From positions 1 through 6,073 of the forward strand of contig JANNMJ010000174.1 of assembly GCA_031397815.1 (NCBI GenBank): a stretch of DNA of 6,073 bases. The letters run 5' to 3'. Under the pieces are notes generated by a model that saw only the letters and a list, made by a program, of their open reading frames with translations, ran no database searches and was not told where the DNA came from. Positions 1 through 5,200 of the stretch are shown here, piece by piece; position 1 is the first letter of the stretch, and every line of letters starts with the position of its first letter. The stretch is from JANNMJ01 sp031397815 (lineage in GTDB: Bacteria > Bacteroidota > Bacteroidia > Cytophagales > Hymenobacteraceae). The position numbers and the translations under genes were made by a program.

Positions 1-861
1 GTAATGCTCCTGTCGCAGCTCACCGAGTCGTGGCTGAACCTGCCGCAGCTGATGGACCAGCAGCTGCGGCTGCCCCGCAACGCCGGTTTCGGCAGCGGCG
101 GCCTGGGCCGCAGCCGGGCCCGCCGCTTCGACATGATGAGCCTGCTCACCACGCTGCTCGTACTGGGCATCGGTACCAGCATTGCGGCGGTGCAGAAGTG
201 GCAAACCGACACCCAGCGCCGCCAGGAGCTGGAGCAGCAGAAAGTGCACTCCGAGCTGTCGTTTCTCAAGGCCCAGATCAACCCGCACTTCTTCTTCAAC
301 ACCCTGCACAACATCTACGCCCTGACGCTTATCGACGGCGAGCAGGCGCGGGCGGCGCTGCACCGGCTCTCGCGGATGATGCGGTATGTGCTGTATGAAA
401 CGGCGGCGGGCACGACGCTTTTGAGCCAGGAAGTGAGCTTCCTGCGCGACTACACCGACCTCATGCACCTCCGCCTCACCAGCAAGGTGCGGGTGGTTTT
501 CGAAGCCCCCGAACCACCCCGCCCCGACCAGCCCATCGCGCCGATGATGCTCCTGCCGTTCGTCGAGAACGCTTTCAAGCACGGCGTGAGCGCCACCGCG
601 CCGAGCGTCATCTCGATTCTCCTCCGCCAGCCGACCGCCGATACGCTGGAGCTGATCGTCCGCAACACGCTCTTCTTCCCCGAACGCCCCGACGTGGTGC
701 AGGAAGCCGGTGGCATCGGCCTCACCAACACCCGCCGCCGCCTCCAATTGCTGTACCCCGACCGCCACACGCTCCTCGTCACCGAGCAAACGATTGATAA
801 CGAGTACGAAATCCGGCTTACGCTTCACCTCACTGGCTCCCATCTCTCCCATCTCACCTAA
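1..861 (+). CDS. LytS-type sensor histidine kinase (5'-truncated by window edge)
   Basis: Membrane histidine kinase of the LytS/YehU class, which autophosphorylates a histidine and passes the phosphate to a LytTR-type regulator. Residues are counted from the ATG at 4; the frame is open to base 1, so the true start is probably upstream. One hydrophobic segment is visible (about 44-64), then a charged, probably coiled-coil linker (65-88). The His_kinase domain follows, with the phospho-acceptor His95 in the hallmark QINPHFFFN motif (91-99). The ATPase domain shows the N-box FVENAFKHG (186-194) and the G-box GGIGL (236-240), followed by the family's TNTRRRLQLLYP stretch. Family members usually have several membrane helices before this point, so three or so are probably missing on the left. 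The stop is TAA at 859-861. The last residues (GSHLSHLT) are encoded by a CATCTCCC-like simple repeat and may not be ancestral. The partner is the regulator starting at 1083. Family assignment is firm; the stimulus is unknown. Confidence 0.95.
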   Translation, partial: VMLLSQLTESWLNLPQLMDQQLRLPRNAGFGSGGLGRSRARRFDMMSLLTTLLVLGIGTSIAAVQKWQTDTQRRQELEQQKVHSELSFLKAQINPHFFFNTLHNIYALTLIDGEQARAALHRLSRMMRYVLYETAAGTTLLSQEVSFLRDYTDLMHLRLTSKVRVVFEAPEPPRPDQPIAPMMLLPFVENAFKHGVSATAPSVISILLRQPTADTLELIVRNTLFFPERPDVVQEAGGIGLTNTRRRLQLLYPDRHTLLVTEQTIDNEYEIRLTLHLTGSHLSHLT

Positions 862-1040
862 CGTGGCCTAGCGCGGCAGGGCGGCGAATCAACACCGTCT
901 CTGGCACGCGTGGCCAGCTCTGTCTCAGAGATGGCGTCAATAGGCGAATCAACACCGTCTCTTGGCGCGTGGCCAGCTCTGTCTCAGAGATGGCGTCAAT
1001 AGGCGAATCAACACCGTCTCTGGGACAGAGCCGGCCACGT
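862..1040. repeat. Tandem degenerate copies of a palindromic element between kinase and regulator genes
   Basis: Three head-to-tail copies of one element fill most of this gap. The block ggcgaatcaacaccgtctct recurs at 883-902, 943-962 and 1002-1021 (spacing 60 and 59 bp). The block cgtggccagctctgtc recurs at 909-924 and 968-983, and appears inverted with one change at 1024-1039. The rightmost copy (968-1039) is a full palindrome. The middle copy (909-967) has lost the end of its right arm. The leftmost (about 862-907) keeps only the outer cgtggcc, the ggcga loop and part of the right arm, apparently through an internal deletion. No protein is convincingly encoded. This looks like a REP-like interspersed element amplified in place; whether other copies exist in the genome cannot be seen here. 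Confidence 0.85.
968..1039. repeat. 72-bp imperfect palindrome (33-bp arms, 6-nt loop)
   Basis: Arm 968-1000 and arm 1007-1039 are inverted complements at 27 of 33 positions, around the loop aggcga (1001-1006). All six differences are transitions. In a minus-strand transcript four become G-U pairs (31 of 33 paired); in a plus-strand transcript two do (29 of 33). The element ends 43 bp before the regulator start. A plus-strand read-through transcript from the kinase gene would carry a strong stem here. There is no U-tract after it, so it is not a classical intrinsic terminator. Confidence 0.8.
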
Positions 1041-1082
1041 CAAGCCACATCGCCTTCACATCCTCACATCTCCCCCCCCAAA

Positions 1083-1826
1083 ATGTCTTCCATCATCCGC
1101 TGTTTCGCCATCGACGACGAGCCGCTCGCGCTGAGTCTGGTGTGCTCTTTCATTGAGCAGACGCCTTTTCTGGAGCTGGCGGGGCGCTTCGCGAACGCCG
1201 TCGAAGCGATGCGGGCGCTGCACGAGCAGCCCGACGTGCAGCTCCTGTTCCTCGACATTCAGATGCCCGACCTGAGCGGGCTGGAGCTGGCGCGCGTCCT
1301 GAAAAACGGCCCACGCATCATCTTCACGACGGCTTTCAACCAATTCGCCCTCGAAGGTTTCCGGGTCGATGCCCTCGATTATCTCCTGAAGCCGTTCAAT
1401 TACGAGGAGTTCCTGCGCGCCGCATTGAAGGCCAAAACGCACTTCGAGCGCGGCGCTTCCGGCGCAGTACCCTCTACCCTTCCCGCCGCATCGCCCGTCC
1501 CCGAGGATGATTTCCTTTTCCTCCGAGTTGAATACCAGCTCGTGCGCGTCGCGTTCAGCGATATTCTTTATCTCGAAGGTCTTAAAGACTACGTGAAGGT
1601 GGTCGTGAAGAGCGCCACGCGACCGATTCTATCGCTCACCAGCCTCCGCTCGTTGGAAGAGAAGCTGCCCGCACGGCAGTTTATGCGCGTCCATCGCTCC
1701 TACATCATCAACCTGAATTACATCGAAGTCGCGGGCCGCAACACCGTCCAGATTCACGGCGAAACCATCGTCGTGAGTGACGCCTACCGCGAGCCGTTCG
1801 ACCAGTTTATGAGCCGCTGGCGGTAG
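1083..1826 (+). CDS. LytTR-family response regulator (247 aa)
   Basis: DNA-binding response regulator of the LytR/AgrA type, the expected partner of the kinase at 1-861. The receiver domain (about 4-120) has the acidic pair Asp11/Asp12, the phospho-acceptor Asp58 in FLDIQMPD, the switch threonine (Thr83 in FTTAF) and Lys103 in LLKPF. A short Ala/Pro-rich linker (about 122-142) leads to a LytTR domain (about 143-246) containing ILYLEGLKDYVKV and the characteristic FMRVHRSYIIN motif (200-210). The start is placed at ATG 1083 because the receiver domain begins immediately there (SIIRCFAIDDEP). An in-frame ATG at 969 would add 38 residues encoded by the palindromic repeat and a C-tract, which match no part of the family. 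No Shine-Dalgarno sequence precedes the start, which is normal in Bacteroidota. The stop is TAG at 1824-1826. Length is typical of the family. Target genes are unknown. The 221-bp gap to the kinase is wider than usual for such pairs. Confidence 0.95.
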   Translation: MSSIIRCFAIDDEPLALSLVCSFIEQTPFLELAGRFANAVEAMRALHEQPDVQLLFLDIQMPDLSGLELARVLKNGPRIIFTTAFNQFALEGFRVDALDYLLKPFNYEEFLRAALKAKTHFERGASGAVPSTLPAASPVPEDDFLFLRVEYQLVRVAFSDILYLEGLKDYVKVVVKSATRPILSLTSLRSLEEKLPARQFMRVHRSYIINLNYIEVAGRNTVQIHGETIVVSDAYREPFDQFMSRWR

Positions 1827-1832
1827 TTTTTC

Positions 1833-1874
1833 GGGAGATGTGGGGGGATTTGGGAGATGTGGGAATGTGGGGGG
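1833..1874 (+). other. G-quadruplex-type motif with repeated gggagatgtgg
   Basis: Five G-runs lie on the plus strand at 1833-1835, 1842-1847, 1852-1854, 1861-1863 and 1869-1874, separated by loops of 6, 4, 6 and 5 bases. This satisfies the usual G3+/N1-7 rule for an intramolecular quadruplex. The word gggagatgtggg occurs twice (1833-1844 and 1852-1863). It begins 6 bp after the regulator stop codon, so it would be in that gene's 3' untranslated region. Formation in vivo is inferred, not shown. Confidence 0.6.
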
Positions 1875-1878
1875 ATGT

Positions 1879-2048
1879 AGCCCGAACTCCCCGCCCCCTG
1901 GGGGGTGGGGTGCCCCGATGGGGGGGGGTGGGGAACGCGGTTGGGCCATGTGGCTAAGCAAACGCGGCTGAGCACACGCGGGGTTGGGCTGTCTCCCCAC
2001 CCCGGCCGTTCCGGCCACCCCTCCCCTCCGGGGCGGGGAATCCGGGCT
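1879..2048. repeat. 170-bp GC-rich inverted-repeat element
   Basis: The ends 1879-1897 and 2030-2048 are inverted complements at 17 of 19 positions (agcccgaactccccgcccc on the left). Similarity continues inward loosely for about 50 bp per arm, with GGGGTGGGGA-like sequence near 1924-1934 on one strand and 1991-2001 on the other. Smaller stems nest inside: 1889-1898 with 1901-1910 (one G-T), 1994-2005 with 2028-2039 (11 of 12), and 2004-2008 with 2012-2016. The central part carries three acgcgg words (1935, 1962, 1976). No open reading frame, transposase or clear target-site duplication is visible, so a MITE-like or REP-like interspersed repeat is only one reading. Confidence 0.55.
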
Positions 2049-2072
2049 TGGGGTTGGCGCGGCCCGCTTGAC

Positions 2073-2193
2073 TTGTCATAAATTTTCGACCTCCTCAGGA
2101 ATTTATGACAACGTTGTCATAAATTCTCAACCTGCTCAAAAATTTATGACAACGTTGTCTTAAATTTTTCACTTCCTCGAAAATTTAAGACAA
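2073..2193. repeat. Array of three 39-bp palindromes at exact 41-bp period
   Basis: Each unit is a perfect 12-bp inverted repeat around a 15-nt spacer: 2073-2084/2100-2111, 2114-2125/2141-2152 and 2155-2166/2182-2193. Units are joined by CG. Units 1 and 2 have arms TTGTCATAAATT/AATTTATGACAA; unit 3 has TTGTCTTAAATT/AATTTAAGACAA, a change made on both arms. The three spacers share the pattern YTYVACYTSCTCRRR. Across the unit 1/2 junction the arms form a perfect 26-bp palindrome centred on AACGTT (2100-2125). The array is strongly AT-rich inside GC-rich DNA. Possible roles are serial stem-loops in transcripts or a multi-site protein-binding element. The 15-nt spacers resemble one another, so this is not a CRISPR array. 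Confidence 0.85.
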
Positions 2194-2218
2194 ACCCTCT
2201 CCCCCACCCCCAAACACA

Positions 2219-2252
2219 ACGCCCCGCCGACTTTTGAGGGTCGGCGGGGCGT
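2219..2252 (-). terminator. Terminator hairpin downstream of the surface-protein gene
   Basis: A perfect 13-bp GC-rich stem (2219-2231 with 2240-2252) surrounds an 8-nt loop. It starts 23 nt past the stop codon of the minus-strand gene. Read on the minus strand, the stem is followed by tgtgttt, a moderate U-tract, which fits an intrinsic terminator. On the plus strand the following bases are G-rich, so it is a poor terminator for the regulator gene. Confidence 0.75.
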
Positions 2253-2275
2253 GTGGGGACAGAGATCGAACTAAC

Positions 2276-5200
2276 CTATTCGCGGACGAGGCGACGGGTG
2301 GTGGTGCCGTCCTCCGTGGTCAGGCGGAGGAGGTAGGTGCCGACGGGCAGGTCGCGCAGGTCGAGGGTGTGGCGGGTGGTGGCGGCGCCGTTAGCTGACC
2401 CTGTGAGGGTGGTGCGCCAGATGCTCCGCCCAGCGATATCGAAGACGGTTACCTCGGCTTTCCGACCCGTGAAGGGCGCTTCGAGCGTTACGTAACCGTC
2501 GAGGGTCGGCACGGGGTAGAGGGCGACGTTGATCGAAGCGCCCGGCCCTTCCACGATACCCGTAATCTGCACCAGCACCGGCGCCGATGGAATCGACGGG
2601 CATCCGGCCACTGTGCAAATCACCGTGTAGCTGCCGTTTTGGGTGGCGGCGCTGGCGGTGTAAGTCGGGCCGGTGGCGCCGGGGATCGGCGACCCGTTGA
2701 GGTACCACTGATTACCGGTCGGCTGGCTGCTGGTGAGCTGCACCAGCCCGCTCGGCAACGTCTGGACGGTGATGACCGGCTGCGTCGGCGAGGCGATGAC
2801 GGTTACCGTGGTGCTCACCGTGGCATCGCAGGCGCCGCCTACCGTACCCGTGAACGCCACCACGTGCGGCCCGGCGCCAAGGGTACCGGGGTCGAACACG
2901 GTAGCCGGTTGCCCATCGATGGTGAACACACCCGGCGCCGCTTGCCCATTGACGGTACCCGTGAGCGTCACGGGGCCTTGCAGGGAGCAATAGGTGCGGC
3001 CGAGATTGGTGATCGCAACGGTCGGGAGGGCGATGATCGTCATCGGTGCAGTAGCGACTACCGTTGAACAGCCGCCCGCCGCGCGAATCGTATTCCGAAT
3101 CACGTAGACACCCGGCGCCGTGAAAGCCAGATTCACGACCCCCGTGGTGGCATTGATCGCCAGACCGGATGGCGTGGCCGAGAAGATGCCCCCTGAGCTA
3201 CCCGGCGCGAGGACCGGAGTCAAAGTCCCCGGCGTGCCCGAGCAACCCACGGTGCTGGTATACGCGAAGGTGCCTTGCGGCGCCGCCGTAATGGTCAGCT
3301 GCTGGGTTTGAGTGGCGCTGCACACCCCACCCACGGCGTACGTGACGGTGTAAGTGCCCGGTGCGCTGGCGGTGAGGGTCAGAGCGCCGGTGGCGGGGTC
3401 GATGGCCAGACCCGCCGGAGTAGCGCTGAACGTGCCGCCGGGGGTACCGGTCACCGTTGGCGTCGGGGTGGTGCCGCTACCAGCACAGAACGCGGTTGCG
3501 CCGAAGCTGAAGGCAGCCGACGCCTGTGGATTCACCACGACTGTCGTCTGGCTCGAAACTGCGGAGCAACCACCGGCACCTTGCGCCGTGACGCTGAACG
3601 TGCCGCTCCGCGTCACGGTGATGCTCGGGGTGGTGGCGCCGTTGCTCCAGCGGTAGCTGGTGCCGCCGCTCGCGGTGAGCACAACGGATCCGCCTTGGCA
3701 GAAGGTGGTCGGGCCGCTGGCGGTTATGGTGGCCGCCGGGGTGGCGAACAGCGTGAGCGCCGTAGTGGCAGTTACTGCGGCACACGCCCCGTTCGCCGGA
3801 GCGGTATTGCTGATGGTGTACGCTCCCGGCTGCGACGTAGCCAAATCGACCGCACCGGTGGCGGTATTCAGCGTCAGGCCGACAGGGGTCGCGCTGAACG
3901 TACCCGCGCTCGCGCCGGACCCCATCGTCGGCAGCAACACGCCCGCAACGCCCACGCACCGGCTCCCGGAAACGGCGTAGCTGAACGCGGCTCTTGGCAC
4001 TGCCGAGAGGGTTACGGTCTGGCTCTGCACGTCGGCGCAGGATCCGACAAAGAGCCGTGTGACGGTGTAAGTACCCGGCTGCGACGCGGCCAGATTGATC
4101 GTCCCCGTTTGCTGATTGATACTCAGGCCCGCCGGAATAGACGTAAAGAATCCACCGGGCGTCCCGGTGACGGTCGGCGTCGGGTTCGGACCGCTCAGGC
4201 AGAAATCAGTCGCCGCGAAAGCAAACGCCGCCGAAGGCCGCGGATTAACGGTGATCGTTCTGACGATAGAAGTATCGACGCACCCCGCTGCACTGGTGGC
4301 CACCACGAAGAACTGTCCGCTCTGCGTCACGGTGATGCTTGGGGTGGTGGCGCCGTTGCTCCACACGTAGCTCGCTCCGCCCGCCGCCGTCAGCGTCACT
4401 GATCCACCGTCGCAGAACGTCAGCGGCCCGCTAGCGGTGAAGGTCGCCGTCGGCAGCGCGTTGATTTCTACCGTGAAGCTTGCGGTCACGGCGGCGCAGC
4501 CACCGGTAGCAGGCAGCGTATTGGTCACCGTATAAGTCCCTTGCGCCGAAGACCGAAGCAGCAGCTCACCCGTTTGGCGATTGATCGCCAAACCGGAAGG
4601 CGACGCCTGGAAAGTACCGGCCGAAGCCCCGGGCGCGAAATCGGGCGCCACCGTCGCGTTGCTCCCCAAGCAGAAGTTCCCAGTTCCGCCATTGCCCGAG
4701 TAGCTGAACGAAGCCAGTGGCGCGGTGGTAATGGTCACCGTTTGGGTGGCCGAGGCCGGGCAGTTGCCGCTCACCGCGTACGTCACGGTGTATGTACCAA
4801 CCGCCGAACCCGCGAGGTTAATTTCCCCCGTCTGCCCATTCAGGCTCAAGCCCGAAGGCGTGGCGCTGAACGTGCCGCCCGTCGAGCCAGTCACCGTCGG
4901 CACCGGGTTCGAGCCGCTGCCGCAGAACGTGGAAGTGCTGTACGCGAATGCCGCCGACGCTTGCGGCGTGACCGTCACCGTCGTCGTCGCCGAAGTAGCG
5001 GAACAACCCGCCGCATTCGTCGCCGTCACGCTAAACGTGCCGCTTTGCGTGACCGTGATGCTCGCCGTCGTGGCGCCGGTGCTCCAGACGTAGCTCGTGC
5101 CGCCGCTCGCCGTGAGCGTGACCGAACCGCCGTCGCAGAAGGACAGTGGACCGCCAGCCGAAATGCTCGCCGTTGGAGCAAAGTTGATGACGATGGTGAC

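Larger units (their letters stand above)
1827..2275. other. Convergent intergenic region, no protein-coding gene seen
   Basis: This 449-bp gap separates two genes that end towards each other, so no promoter is required here. I found no convincing coding frame. It is compositionally patchy. A G-rich stretch (1833-1874) comes first, then a GC-rich inverted-repeat element (1879-2048), then a sharply AT-rich palindrome array (2073-2193). A C-rich run (about 2195-2211) and a GC-rich terminator hairpin (2219-2252) complete it. Each is listed separately. Confidence 0.8.

Noticed and set aside
450..782. Minus-strand frame inside the kinase gene, and others inside the regulator gene
   Set aside because: The sense strand has unmistakable domain motifs; the antisense products have low-information, Arg/Ser-rich composition.
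969..1082. A 38-residue N-terminal extension of the response regulator starting at ATG 969
   Set aside because: It is encoded by the palindromic repeat and the C-rich leader. The receiver domain begins right after ATG 1083, and the extension matches nothing expected in the family.
1889..1910. Intrinsic terminator for the regulator gene
   Set aside because: The stem is real, but it is followed by mixed sequence with no T-tract on the plus strand.
2073..2193. CRISPR array
   Set aside because: There are only three units, the 15-nt intervals are far too short for spacers and resemble one another, and no cas gene is visible.
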